From: an uncultured bacterium
Lineage (GTDB): Bacteria; Pseudomonadota; Alphaproteobacteria; Rhodospirillales; Rhodospirillaceae
DNA: 64,000 nt
Assembly: GCA_903888485.1 (NCBI GenBank)
Contig: CAISTS010000042.1
Location: 1 to 64,000 of the forward strand
Reading direction: 5' to 3'
This document shows positions 1 through 8,749 of the stretch, piece after piece; positions within the stretch are counted from its first letter, which is position 1; every line of letters begins with the position of its first letter. Position numbers and translations under genes: made by a program. The notes under the pieces are model-generated. The model saw nothing but the letters and a program-made list of their open reading frames with translations. It was not told the origin of the DNA and ran no database searches.

Positions 1-1299
1 AGGGCTGTTGCCACCGCCAAGGTACTGTTGTGCCCCGGCTTCCATACGCAGCGTCAAACCGGGAGCCAATGGTCCACGGAATGCCGCGCCAAATTCCACG
101 GCGCTATCCTTGTCCTTATGCTGCGGCACGACCAGACCGGCGTCGCCGGCGTTGTTCTCGGTGTAGGCCTTCACCGTGGCACCACGTGTGCTGATCGACA
201 AGTAAGGGCCAACAGTCGCCGTCTCGCTGATGTGGTAAGGCAACGTGATTTTCGCACCAAGTGACCAGCCATTGCCGCGGGGCGATGCCAAGGCCGTGCG
301 TGAAATGCTCGCGAGGCTGCGCGTGGTTTCGATGTCACTCACGCCGTAACCGGCGACGGCCAGCAGTTCGGCCCAGCCGGCCTTGGAGGAGATGTAGGCA
401 AAACCCGCCGTCGTTGTGACGTCGGTTTTGCCGCGCGAAGAGTCAAACTTGTCGGCGCTGTCGGTGAATCCGACGGCGATGCCGGCGAACACATTCTCCA
501 TCAGGCCATAGTTGACCCCGGCGACGGCATAGGGCCGCGACACCTTTGATCCGAGCTGGTCGATGGAAGCGTCGCGCTTGCCGAAAGAAATCCCGCCTTT
601 GATGAAGCCATTGAAATAGCCGGGGCCCGGTCCGTTTTCAGCGGCATGCGTGAACAGCGTATCCTGGAGGCTGGCGAAGCTGTCGAGAATGCCGATGGTC
701 TGAGCGTAAAGCGTGCGTCCCGCAAGTTCATCGAAGATGACGGCCTGCGTCGCAGCCGACGTTTGCGCGACGTTCACCAGGACCTGGTTCATGTCGTCGC
801 CTTGGCCAGCCGACTGATTCAGCACGGAGGCCACACGTCCCTGCACGCGATTGGTGGTTGAGACGGAGAAGAGATACGGAACGAACACCCCGCCAATGAC
901 TCCATTGGGGTTCGCTGCGGTCTGGAACTGCGCGAATATGCCGCCGTTGCGCATCAACGGGCTGTCGGTCGCGGGGCTTAGCACAAGACTTTTGTACGGA
1001 CCGCCGGGGCTAGCCGGGTTGGGGAAGACGTAATTGACGGAGGCGCCCGGGATACCCGGCCGCGTGCGGCGGATCTCGCCTCCCGTCACGTTGGTGATGT
1101 TGTGGGTGAACCAGTACGTGACGCCGGTCTCGGGCTTGTCGAGTACCGCGAATACCGTGCCGGTGAACGGCGAGGCGGTCGGCGGGACCACGTTGTCGCC
1201 GTTCATGGTGGCAATGAACAGCTGCCCTTGAGCGTGGGCGCCTGTCACAGGCAGCAAGGCCGTCAACGCGCAGCCGAGGAAAAGTCCAATCTTTTTCAT
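1..1299 (-). CDS. CHRD-domain / autotransporter-like secreted protein (C-terminus cut by window edge)
   Basis: I translated this by hand because the frame runs off the window. It is open for 433 codons from an ATG at 1299-1297. The first 24 residues form a Sec signal peptide ending GAHAQ. Residues about 25-145 resemble a CHRD domain, beginning QLFIATMNGDNVVPP and carrying glycine-rich GGEIR and GGIFAQF stretches. A Gln/Ala/Asn-rich linker follows. The rest has alternating hydrophobic strands and glycine turns (GLMENVFAGIAVGF, NGWSLGAKITLPY) typical of an autotransporter beta-barrel. The barrel is incomplete here. Likely an outer-membrane or cell-surface protein; its substrate is unknown. It stands alone, divergent from mazG. 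The signal peptide and barrel character are fairly clear; the CHRD assignment is less so. Confidence 0.6.
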   Translation of the reverse strand, partial: MKKIGLFLGCALTALLPVTGAHAQGQLFIATMNGDNVVPPTASPFTGTVFAVLDKPETGVTYWFTHNITNVTGGEIRRTRPGIPGASVNYVFPNPASPGGPYKSLVLSPATDSPLMRNGGIFAQFQTAANPNGVIGGVFVPYLFSVSTTNRVQGRVASVLNQSAGQGDDMNQVLVNVAQTSAATQAVIFDELAGRTLYAQTIGILDSFASLQDTLFTHAAENGPGPGYFNGFIKGGISFGKRDASIDQLGSKVSRPYAVAGVNYGLMENVFAGIAVGFTDSADKFDSSRGKTDVTTTAGFAYISSKAGWAELLAVAGYGVSDIETTRSLASISRTALASPRGNGWSLGAKITLPYHISETATVGPYLSISTRGATVKAYTENNAGDAGLVVPQHKDKDSAVEFGAAFRGPLAPGLTLRMEAGAQQYLGGGNSP

Positions 1300-1326
1300 G
1301 CGATACCCCAACAAACAACTGATAGT

Positions 1327-1337
1327 CCCCAGGGGAT
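1327..1337. repeat. Short perfect palindrome upstream of the CHRD/autotransporter gene
   Basis: TCCCCAGGGGA is an 11-base palindrome about 28 bases before the start codon of the leftward gene, in the 173-base divergent gap shared with mazG. It could be an operator. Nothing else supports a function. Confidence 0.3.
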
Positions 1338-1472
1338 CAGATACATGAGATAGGTTGCTTACAAGTAAAAATTGTGTGCCTCCCGCGGACCAATAGCCTT
1401 TGCGGCCCGCGCCGGGCTTGGTCTACTGCGCTGGAAATCGACGCTCTTTCTCCTTCTCGGATCTCCCATCCC

Positions 1473-2279
1473 ATGCATCACATCGAAGAATTGCTGACCA
1501 TTATGGCGCGCCTGCGAGATCCCCAGGGCGGCTGTCCGTGGGACGTCGAGCAGACCTTCGCCACCATCGCGCCTTACACCATCGAGGAGGCCTATGAGGT
1601 CGCCGACGCCATCGCCCGCAAGGATATGGCGGCGCTGAAAGACGAACTCGGTGATCTCTTGCTGCAGGTGGTCTTCCATGCCCGCATGGCCGAAGAAGCC
1701 GGACTCTTTGCCTTCGGTGACGTGGTGAAAGGCATCAGCGAGAAGATGGTGCGCCGCCATCCGCATGTCTTCGCCGACGCTGTCGTGAAGGACGCCGCGG
1801 CGCAGACCGTGTCTTGGGAGAACATCAAAGCCGCCGAACGCCGGGAAAAAGGCGCGCTTGAGGGCGCGCCGCCCAGCGCGCTCGACAATATCCCCAGCGG
1901 TTTGCCGGCCATGAAACAGGCCGAGAAACTACAAAAGCGCGCCGCCCGGGTCGGGTTCGACTGGACGGAGGCTAAGGATGTGCTGGGCAAGATCCGCGAG
2001 GAGCTGGACGAGGTTGCGACCGAATTCGAGGCGCCTGTAACCGAGACCCCGCGTCTCACCGACGAACTGGGCGATCTGCTGTTTGCTTGCGTTAACCTTG
2101 CACGCAAGGCCAATATCGACCCGGGCATGGCTTTGCGCGGGACGAACCTGAAGTTCGACCGGCGTTTCCGGAGGGTCGAAGCCCTGCTCGCGGCCCAAGG
2201 AAGAGGCCCGGCCGAGGCGAGCCTCGAGGACATGGAAAAGCTTTGGGTCCAGGCCAAGAACGAAGAGCGCCGTGCTTAA
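1473..2279 (+). CDS. mazG: Nucleoside triphosphate pyrophosphohydrolase MazG
   Basis: A 268-residue protein that hydrolyses (d)NTPs to the monophosphate and PPi, clearing the nucleotide pool and affecting stringent signalling. The start is the ATG at 1473 giving MHHIEELLTIMARLRDP; the open frame reaches back to 1374, but those extra residues are not MazG-like. The first repeat carries the hallmark GGCPWDVEQTF and the metal-binding EEAYEVADAI / KDELGDLLLQ helices (roughly residues 20-75). A second MazG repeat with DELGDLLFACVNLARK lies near residue 195. The length matches the two-domain proteobacterial enzyme. Its TAA stop overlaps an ATG (TAATG at 2277-2281) in the frame of the next gene, so coupling is possible. 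Confidence 0.95.
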   Translation: MHHIEELLTIMARLRDPQGGCPWDVEQTFATIAPYTIEEAYEVADAIARKDMAALKDELGDLLLQVVFHARMAEEAGLFAFGDVVKGISEKMVRRHPHVFADAVVKDAAAQTVSWENIKAAERREKGALEGAPPSALDNIPSGLPAMKQAEKLQKRAARVGFDWTEAKDVLGKIREELDEVATEFEAPVTETPRLTDELGDLLFACVNLARKANIDPGMALRGTNLKFDRRFRRVEALLAAQGRGPAEASLEDMEKLWVQAKNEERRA

Positions 2280-2314
2280 TGTTATCTCTCAATGGTGAGA
2301 ATCAAGTATCTGGA

Positions 2315-2998
2315 ATGATGTCATTCTTTGGAAGACTTGATCGCTTCATACGCAACGGGCTGATCAGCCTTCTGTGCCTCGCATTCTTGTCGAGCTGTTA
2401 CGTCCCCGATCAGTACGAGGCCGAAATCCGCCTTTCCAAGGACGGCAGCTATGGCATCACCTTCATCGGCATCCTCATTTACGCCCCCCTCTTCGGCCAG
2501 ATCGCGCGCGGCGAGATCGAAGAAGAACATGCCAAAGAGAACGACCGGATGCTCCTCGAGCAGCTCAAACGCGACAGCTATTTCAAGGAAGTCGTGCCCC
2601 TCGGACGTGGGCGTTACCGGGTGCGCTATGAGAACACCGGTAAATTCGGGCCCCGCAACCCCATGGTGACCTTCGTCTCGCGCCGCGAGCCGATCTTCCG
2701 CGTGCTGATCACCGAGGACGGGAATGTCGAGGTCAACGGCTCCGGCCGCGCCGCGACCTATGCCAAGAATTTCGAGGCGGTGGGCATCAAGTCGCAGGGC
2801 CTTATGCGCATCACCACCGATGCCGAGGTGCTGGAGCAGAACGCCGGCTTTAGCCGCGCTTCCACCACGCCGGGCTATACGCAATACGACTGGCGGCGGC
2901 GGAACCTGACTGACCCGCCGCCCCGCTTCGTCGCCAAGCTGGCGGTCGATCCGCGCACCGGGATTCCCGCGTACAGAGGTTCCGGAGACCTCAACTAG
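2315..2998 (+). CDS. Predicted lipoprotein of unknown function
   Basis: The N-terminus from the ATG at 2315 (MMSFFGRLDRFIRN) has a basic region, a hydrophobic stretch and a lipobox FLSSC, so the mature protein should begin at that cysteine and be anchored in a membrane. The remaining ~200 residues (YVPDQYEAEIRLSKDGSY onward) are mixed alpha/beta with no motif I recognise. An in-frame ATG at 2279 overlaps the mazG stop, and 2318 is a third possible start; I chose 2315 because it gives a compact signal peptide. Same strand as mazG and probably co-transcribed. It converges with the DUF3300 gene, only three bases separating the ends. Function unknown. Confidence 0.75.
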   Translation: MMSFFGRLDRFIRNGLISLLCLAFLSSCYVPDQYEAEIRLSKDGSYGITFIGILIYAPLFGQIARGEIEEEHAKENDRMLLEQLKRDSYFKEVVPLGRGRYRVRYENTGKFGPRNPMVTFVSRREPIFRVLITEDGNVEVNGSGRAATYAKNFEAVGIKSQGLMRITTDAEVLEQNAGFSRASTTPGYTQYDWRRRNLTDPPPRFVAKLAVDPRTGIPAYRGSGDLN

Positions 2999-3001
2999 CC
3001 A

Positions 3002-4603
3002 TTATTGCGCTGGCGCTTCCGCCGGTGCGCCGCGACGGCCGCGGCCGCGGCCTCCATCGCCGTTCCCACCGCCACCACCGAAATTCTGGTCCCCGCCGTC
3101 CTGACGACGCTGACGAAAGTTGTCGGTGTTGGCCGGCTGTTGCGGGGGCGCGGCCTCGGGCGCGATGGCTGGCGCGCGGAAGGCGTTGGCTGACTCGCGG
3201 CGACCGCCGCGCTGACCATTGAAGCGATCAGCATAGGACGGCGGGCTTTGGGGCGGCTGGGCTTGCTGCGGCGGCGGAATATTTGTCAGCGGCGGCGCGC
3301 CGATGCTGCGGTCCTGGAACTGTTGGCGGCGCTGTTCTTGTTGAGGGGCGCTGCCCGGTTCGCGTCCATCGCGGCGCATGCCGCGCATGGCGTTGGCGCG
3401 ATCACGGCCCTCGCCGCGATTGCCGACGCGCGGCTGGCTCGGTTCGGGCACGGCGACGGGCGGCGGCAGTTGCGGAAGCTGTGCGGTGGCCGGGAGCGGC
3501 GGCGAGGTATTAGGCAAAGCCGGCGTTGTGTCGCGGCCGCGGCGCTGGCCGCCCTGCTGTGCGTTGTCCCAGCGGCGCTGCCCACCATTCACATTGGGCT
3601 GGACGCCTTCAGGACGCGGACGCCGGAAATCGCGGTTGGCCGCGTTATCCGGGCGCCAGTTGTTTTGATTGCCGGCGTTGTTGTCACGGCGGCGATTTTC
3701 CCAACGGTCGGGAACGCCGTCGCGGTCACGGTCGCGGCGGAATCCATCGCCAGGCCGCGGGTCGTGGTGCCAGACGGTGCGATCAAGCCGACCACGCCAG
3801 CGGTTATGGTGGTTATAGCGCGGCAGGTCGATGATGGTGATGCGGCGTTGGCGCCAATCCCAGCGCGACCACCCCCAGAACGGACTGATGGACACGAAGC
3901 TGTAGTAGATGCCGGGCGCGTATGAATAGCCGTACGGCGGGGGCAAGTAGTAGGGCGGGAAATCCGGATACGGCCACGCACCATAGGCGACGCGCGGGTC
4001 ATAGATCGGCACGTAGACGAGCTCGGGTGATGCCGGCTCGATGATGATCTGCTCCTCGGCGACTGTGACGTTCTGGCGGCCGTCGGAGTTGAGGCGGCCC
4101 GCATCGCGCGCTTCCTGGCGCAGGCGCTGGACAGAATCCATCACCGCGACTTCCTGGGCGACGAAGGCGTCGCCGAGCTTGGCCATCCAGTCGAGATCGC
4201 TGTCGAGCATCTTCAAAATTTCGGGGAACCCCACCAGCGCCTTGACGCTGGGGTCCCAGGGCTTGTCGTCGATGGCGTCAGCCAGGGCCTCGCCTTTGAG
4301 GTTTTGATTCTCGGGGCGCGCGCTCCAGCGCGCCGCTTCGATAATGTCGAGCGGATAGGTCGCGGCCATCAGGATCTGCGAGAGCAACTGATCGGGATAG
4401 AGCGCAATGGGCGCCAGCAAGGAATCGAGTTTCTGCGGACTGACGATATTCGCGGGCGCATCGACCGGCTCAAGTTCGGCTTGGGTTTCCTCAGGCGTCA
4501 CTTCGAGCGCGACGGTTTGCAGCTCGATGCCGGTGATGTCGCGCGCGCCGGCTGCGCCTGAGATGCCCAGCGCCAGAACTGCCGCAATTGCTGTGAACTT
4601 CAT
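3002..4603 (-). CDS. DUF3300 family secreted protein with long Arg/Asn/Pro/Gln-rich tail
   Basis: The start is the ATG at 4603 (MKFTAIAAVLALGISGAAGA), giving a clear signal peptide. Residues about 60-260 match DUF3300: LDSLLAPIALYPDQLLSQIL, DIIEAARWS, WDPSVKALVGFP, then PELVYVPIYDPRVAYG. After an aromatic Tyr/Pro-rich segment (PPYYLPPPYGYSY) the last ~250 residues are low-complexity, rich in Arg, Asn, Gln, Pro and Gly, and end in a Gly/Arg run. The folded part is conserved in proteobacteria without an assigned function. The basic tail could bind polyanions such as nucleic acid or LPS, which is inference. About 66 bases separate it from the phosphatase gene upstream. Confidence 0.85.
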   Translation of the reverse strand: MKFTAIAAVLALGISGAAGARDITGIELQTVALEVTPEETQAELEPVDAPANIVSPQKLDSLLAPIALYPDQLLSQILMAATYPLDIIEAARWSARPENQNLKGEALADAIDDKPWDPSVKALVGFPEILKMLDSDLDWMAKLGDAFVAQEVAVMDSVQRLRQEARDAGRLNSDGRQNVTVAEEQIIIEPASPELVYVPIYDPRVAYGAWPYPDFPPYYLPPPYGYSYAPGIYYSFVSISPFWGWSRWDWRQRRITIIDLPRYNHHNRWRGRLDRTVWHHDPRPGDGFRRDRDRDGVPDRWENRRRDNNAGNQNNWRPDNAANRDFRRPRPEGVQPNVNGGQRRWDNAQQGGQRRGRDTTPALPNTSPPLPATAQLPQLPPPVAVPEPSQPRVGNRGEGRDRANAMRGMRRDGREPGSAPQQEQRRQQFQDRSIGAPPLTNIPPPQQAQPPQSPPSYADRFNGQRGGRRESANAFRAPAIAPEAAPPQQPANTDNFRQRRQDGGDQNFGGGGGNGDGGRGRGRRGAPAEAPAQ

Positions 4604-4669
4604 GACCCGCTCCCTACCCATGAAGGGAATATGGCGGCTTACTGAGGCGAAAGCATGGCGAAAAAGGTC

Positions 4670-5485
4670 TTACGACCTATCGGCGTTGGCGATGCTGTCC
4701 CAGACTTTTTTGTTGGGTGCCGACAGGCTGGGGGGCTGATTTCGCGCTGCGGGAGAATAGGCCGCGCCGTTCACGAGGCGGGTATAACCGCCTGCTTCTT
4801 CATGGATAAGCATCCCGGCGGCGTGGTCCCAGGGCTTCAGGTAGCTAAACGACAACACATGCATGCGGCCGTCCACCAGGGACCAATAGTCATGTGCGGC
4901 GCTGCCGAGACGCACGATCCGGGCGAAACGGCCTTTGAGGTGATTGAAAGTCTTGGCGTAGAGGCCGGCGGTGAGCGTGTTCAAGGCCTCGCCGGGCGGC
5001 GGAGGCACGTGCACCCGTTTGGCGGTGTCCGTCTGCTCGTGCAGCCAAGCCCCTGCACCTTTCTCCGCCCAGAGCGTGCGGTGGGCGACGGGGTCGTGGA
5101 TCCAGCCCATCAGGGTTTCGCCGCGGTGAACCAAGGCGATGATCACGCCGAACGTGGGCCGGCCGTCGACAAAGTTAGCCGTGCCGTCGACGGGATCGAT
5201 GATCCAGACCGGGCTTTCGCCGTTCAGGTGGTCAAGCACGACAGCATCGGCGGCGGCGGCTTCCTCGCCGATGACTTCCGAGCCCGGCAGCAACGCAGAG
5301 AGAATCTTCGACAGCGCCTGTTCGCTCTCCACATCCGCAACGGTGACGAGGTCGCCTGGATGTGTCTTGGAGCGCACGTCACCTTTCGCCAGTTTCTGAT
5401 AGCGCGGCAATATGTACGTCTCGGCGACGTCACGTACCGCCGACACCACAGCCGCGCCGAGTTTGCCGCTATCGGGGATGGTCAT
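4670..5485 (-). CDS. Inositol monophosphatase family protein
   Basis: A 271-residue member of the Mg-dependent IMPase/CysQ/FBPase-like family. The metal-binding motifs are present: GEE (73-75), DPVDGT (97-102) and, near the C-terminus, PWDHAAG. The size is normal. These enzymes dephosphorylate inositol phosphates, 3'-phosphoadenosine compounds or histidinol phosphate; sequence alone does not decide the substrate. Its ATG overlaps the TGA of hflX (ATGA at 5482-5485), so the two are translationally coupled in one leftward operon downstream of hfq-hflX. Confidence 0.92.
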   Translation of the reverse strand: MTIPDSGKLGAAVVSAVRDVAETYILPRYQKLAKGDVRSKTHPGDLVTVADVESEQALSKILSALLPGSEVIGEEAAAADAVVLDHLNGESPVWIIDPVDGTANFVDGRPTFGVIIALVHRGETLMGWIHDPVAHRTLWAEKGAGAWLHEQTDTAKRVHVPPPPGEALNTLTAGLYAKTFNHLKGRFARIVRLGSAAHDYWSLVDGRMHVLSFSYLKPWDHAAGMLIHEEAGGYTRLVNGAAYSPAARNQPPSLSAPNKKVWDSIANADRS

Positions 5486-6795
5486 TCCGCCGCGCGCCGC
5501 AAGACAAGCCCGCGCTTTTCGAGACGCGCCGTATCGGCAGCGTCGAGCAGCACCGAGAAATGCGCCTCGGTCTCGCCGTCTTTGCGGCTCAGGACTTCGC
5601 CGCGCCGGTAGAGCCAGGCGATGGTCTCGCCGTCTTCGAGCGGCACAGTGACGTCGAGCGCCTTGCGCTGGCGCGCGAGTTCTTCGTCGACGAGGTCGAG
5701 AAATTCCTCCATGCCTTCGCCGGTGACCGCCGATAGCGCCACTTGATCCTCGGTCCTGCTGGCGGAGGTCACGAGACCAGTGGCTTCCTCGTCGCCCAGC
5801 AGATCGATCTTGTTGAGCGCTTCGATCACCGGCCGTTGGCCATCGGCCTCGATACCGAGCTGTCTGAGCACGTCTTCCACGTCGTGTTTCTGGGCCTCGC
5901 TCTCGGGATGGACGATATCGCGCACATGCACAATGACATCGGCTTCCAACACCTCTTCGAGGGTCGCGCGGAAAGCCGCCACCAGCTCGTGCGGCAAATC
6001 CGAAACAAAGCCGACCGTATCCGACAGGATCACGGTGCGGCCCGAGGGCAGTTTCAGCTGCCGCATGGTGGGATCAAGCGTCGCGAACAGCTGATCCATG
6101 GCCACCACGTTGGATTTGGTGAGCATATTGAACAGGGTCGACTTGCCTGCGTTGGTGTAGCCCACCAGGGCGACAATCGGATACGGGATGCGGCGGCGCG
6201 CTTCGCGGTGCAGGCCGCGTGTGCGCGTGACCGTCTCCAGCTCCTTCTTGAGCCGGGTGATGCGCTCGCCGATCAAACGGCGGTCGATTTCGATCTGGGT
6301 TTCGCCGGGACCGCCGAGGAAGCCGAAGCCGCCGCGCTGGCGTTCGAGGTGGGTCCAACTGCGGACAAGCCGACTTTTCTGGTAGGTCAGGTGCGCGAGT
6401 TCCACCTGGAGCTGTCCTTCACGCGTGCGGGCGCGTTCGCCGAAGATTTCGAGGATCAGCCCGGTGCGATCGATGACCTTGGCGTTCCAGGCCTTCTCCA
6501 GGTTGCGCTGCTGGCCGGGCGACAGGTGGCCGTCGACCACCGCCAGTTCGACCTTGTTTTCCTTTATAAACTCCGCCAGGCGTTCGACCGTGCCCTCGCC
6601 CAGGTAGGTGGCCGGGTTCGGCTTGGCGATGTTGACGCTTTCGGCGTGGATGACACCCAAATCGATAGCGGCGGCGAGGCCGCGCGCTTCGTCGAGGCGC
6701 GAGCGTTCGCCGTAACCTTCATCCTCCGCGGCCCGGCGCTTGGAGCGCGGGTGGACGATGATGGTGGTGGTCGGGGCCTTAGTTCTGTTGTGCAA
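5482..6795 (-). CDS. hflX: GTPase HflX
   Basis: A 437-residue ribosome-associated GTPase that helps rescue or split stalled ribosomes. The N-terminal HflX domain contains the family motif GGPGETQIEIDRR (161-173), followed by a predicted helical linker. The G domain has GYTNAGKST (212-220), DTVGF and NKID. The open frame begins with TTG at 6795; an alternative-codon start is assumed because no ATG lies close and the sequence before the core motif is HflX-like. It follows hfq by 24 bases, the classic hfq-hflX pairing, and overlaps the next gene by 4 bases. Confidence 0.95.
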   Translation of the reverse strand: MHNRTKAPTTTIIVHPRSKRRAAEDEGYGERSRLDEARGLAAAIDLGVIHAESVNIAKPNPATYLGEGTVERLAEFIKENKVELAVVDGHLSPGQQRNLEKAWNAKVIDRTGLILEIFGERARTREGQLQVELAHLTYQKSRLVRSWTHLERQRGGFGFLGGPGETQIEIDRRLIGERITRLKKELETVTRTRGLHREARRRIPYPIVALVGYTNAGKSTLFNMLTKSNVVAMDQLFATLDPTMRQLKLPSGRTVILSDTVGFVSDLPHELVAAFRATLEEVLEADVIVHVRDIVHPESEAQKHDVEDVLRQLGIEADGQRPVIEALNKIDLLGDEEATGLVTSASRTEDQVALSAVTGEGMEEFLDLVDEELARQRKALDVTVPLEDGETIAWLYRRGEVLSRKDGETEAHFSVLLDAADTARLEKRGLVLRRAAE

Positions 6796-6819
6796 TTCGA
6801 TTTATCTGGAGCGGAAGAT

Positions 6820-7083
6820 CTACTGCGCGGCTTCTTCCTTGGCTCCGCCTTCATCCTTGGGTTCAAACAATTGAACCGGCGCGGAGGGCATCACGGTCGA
6901 GATCGCGTGCTTGTAGACCAGTTGCGTGTGTCCATCGCGCCGGAGCAGCATCGAGAAATTGTCGAACCAGGTGACAATCCCCTGCAGCTTAACGCCGTTG
7001 ACCAGGAAAACGGTCACCGGGGTCTTATGTTTGCGGATGGCGTTGAGAAAAACGTCCTGAACGTTTTGCGCTTTTTCGGACAT
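6820..7083 (-). CDS. hfq: RNA-binding chaperone Hfq
   Basis: An 87-residue Sm-like protein that forms hexamers and pairs small RNAs with mRNAs. The start is the ATG at 7083 ([14 protein letters not shown]); the open frame extends further upstream, but Hfq begins here. The Sm1 motif ([21 protein letters not shown]) and Sm2 motif ([12 protein letters not shown]) are intact. The acidic C-terminal tail is short, as in other alphaproteobacterial Hfqs. It leads the hfq-hflX-phosphatase leftward operon; the promoter should lie in 7084-7219. Confidence 0.97.
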   Translation of the reverse strand: MSEKAQNVQDVFLNAIRKHKTPVTVFLVNGVKLQGIVTWFDNFSMLLRRDGHTQLVYKHAISTVMPSAPVQLFEPKDEGGAKEEAAQ

Positions 7084-7219
7084 CGGCTTGGCACCTTGTT
7101 CTTTGTTATCTTCTATTATTGTTCTTGTTGCGGGCTTCGTCCGTTTGCCCCTGTCACGCAACACCGCAGCCTAGAATTTTTCCAGGAAACGGGTCAACCG
7201 CGGATCGGTCTACTTAAGG

Positions 7220-7882
7220 TCACATCCGGCTGCGCACCAGGGCGGCCAAAGCCTTGCAATCGGCCACGACGGCATCAGGAACGCCGCCGTTTTCCGCCGT
7301 TACAGACGGTGGAACGCCAACAAAAACAGTGCTGCAGCCGGCCCCCTGCCCGCAGACCACGTCGATGGGGGCATCGCCGACAAACCAGACGTCGCGCCCC
7401 GCAACAACTCCGCTAGGGTGCAGGGCGAGATGGATCGGATCGGGCGCGGGCTTGTCGCGCGCCGCATCCTGGGCGCCGATCAGGCGTCCGAAGAGCCCCG
7501 TCCAACCGAGGTGATCGGCTTCGGCACGCAGGTATTTGCCCGTCTTATTGCTGACCACGCCGAGATAGACCCCCTTACCGGCGATTTCGCGGAGTATGTC
7601 CTCGGCGCAAGGCGCGGGCGTGAGCATCTCGAGGTGCACCTTCTCGAAGGCCTTGTAATAGACCTCGCGCGCCTCTTCCCAACGCTCGCCGTAGATCTTG
7701 GGGAACGTGTCGCGCAGCGAACCGGCGACCCGCACACGCACTTCCTCGTCGGTCCAGGGCTTATGGCCCATGGCTTCGAGGGTGATGTTGGTGGCGCGGC
7801 CGATGCATGGCCAGGTATCGACCAACGTGTTGTCCCAGTCGAACAGAATGGCCCGCGGCCGGGGCAGTTGGATCTTAGACAT
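7220..7882 (-). CDS. HAD-superfamily phosphatase, phosphoglycolate phosphatase-like
   Basis: A 220-residue haloacid-dehalogenase-fold hydrolase. Motif I is DWDNT (residues 15-19, nucleophile Asp15), with a helical cap after it. Motif II is VVSNKTG, motif III the Lys in DKPAPDP and motif IV FVGDAPIDV. The arrangement resembles Gph-type phosphoglycolate phosphatases, though the usual DLDGT is DWDNT here, so the substrate is uncertain. It overlaps the end of the aminotransferase gene by 8 bases, which indicates co-transcription with dat and probably ntrX. Confidence 0.88.
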   Translation of the reverse strand: MSKIQLPRPRAILFDWDNTLVDTWPCIGRATNITLEAMGHKPWTDEEVRVRVAGSLRDTFPKIYGERWEEAREVYYKAFEKVHLEMLTPAPCAEDILREIAGKGVYLGVVSNKTGKYLRAEADHLGWTGLFGRLIGAQDAARDKPAPDPIHLALHPSGVVAGRDVWFVGDAPIDVVCGQGAGCSTVFVGVPPSVTAENGGVPDAVVADCKALAALVRSRM

Positions 7883-8747
7883 TCCAGGCGGTCTCGGTCA
7901 GGCCGTCGAGATAGGCGCGGTAGCGCTGGCGCAGATCAAGCGCGACCGTGCCTGGCGCGCCGTTGGCCACGGGGCGGTCGTCGATGGTCACCACCGGCAT
8001 GACAAACGTGGTTGTTCCGGTGAGGAAAACTTCCTTGGCGGTCTTGGTTTCATCGAGGGTGAAAGGCCGTTCCTCGACCTTGTAGCCCGCCGCGCGCGCC
8101 ATCTTCAGAACTGTCCCGCGGGTGACGCCGGCGAGGATGGCGTTGGTGACCGGATGCGTGACCAGAATCTGGTCCTTGGTCACGAGCCAGGCATTGGAGG
8201 CCGAGGCCTCAGTCACTATGCCATCGCGGTGCAAGAGGGCTTCGAAGGCTTTGCCCTCGGCGGCGGCTTGTTTGGCTAGCGCGTTGGGAAGCAAGCCTAC
8301 GGTCTTGATGTCGCAGCGGCCCCAGCGTTGATCGACGACAGCGATGACCTTCACGCCCTTTTCGGCGACGGATTCCGCGGGGCCCGCGCCATGCTTGGCG
8401 GTGACGACGACCGATGGTTTGACGTTGCCGGTCGGAAACGGATGGGCGCGCGGCGCAACGCCGCGATTGACCTGCATGTAGACCGTGCCCTGAGACACAT
8501 GGTTACGGCGTACGATTTCCTTGACGATGAACGTCAGCGCCCCGTCGCTCATGGGTGACGCTATGCGCAGTTCGTTCAAGGAACGGTTCAGCCGCTTGAG
8601 ATGGCCCGCATAATCGGCGGGCACGCCGTTCCAAACGCAGATGACCTCGTAGACGCCGTCGGCGAACTGGTAGCCGCGATCTTCGATGTGAACCTGGGCC
8701 TGTTTCTGCGGGAGATATCTCCCGTTGACGTAAGCGACGTGCGACAT
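7875..8747 (-). CDS. dat: D-amino-acid aminotransferase (class IV, PLP)
   Basis: A 290-residue fold-type IV aminotransferase that interconverts D-alanine and D-glutamate through their 2-oxo acids. The PLP lysine is expected to be Lys148 in RCDIK, the signature of D-amino-acid aminotransferases rather than the branched-chain IlvE group. Further C-terminal are the family stretches LLHRDGIVTEASASN and LAGVTRGTVL. It starts 3 bases from the ntrX stop and overlaps the HAD phosphatase gene, so it sits in the ntr transcript. An aminodeoxychorismate lyase is the main alternative, made less likely by the RCDIK motif. Confidence 0.9.
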   Translation of the reverse strand: MSHVAYVNGRYLPQKQAQVHIEDRGYQFADGVYEVICVWNGVPADYAGHLKRLNRSLNELRIASPMSDGALTFIVKEIVRRNHVSQGTVYMQVNRGVAPRAHPFPTGNVKPSVVVTAKHGAGPAESVAEKGVKVIAVVDQRWGRCDIKTVGLLPNALAKQAAAEGKAFEALLHRDGIVTEASASNAWLVTKDQILVTHPVTNAILAGVTRGTVLKMARAAGYKVEERPFTLDETKTAKEVFLTGTTTFVMPVVTIDDRPVANGAPGTVALDLRQRYRAYLDGLTETAWNV

Positions 8748-8749
8748 GG

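Noticed and set aside
5743-7416. A 557-codon rightward ORF opposite hflX and hfq
   Set aside because: Antisense shadow of two strongly conserved genes; composition and absence of motifs argue against coding.
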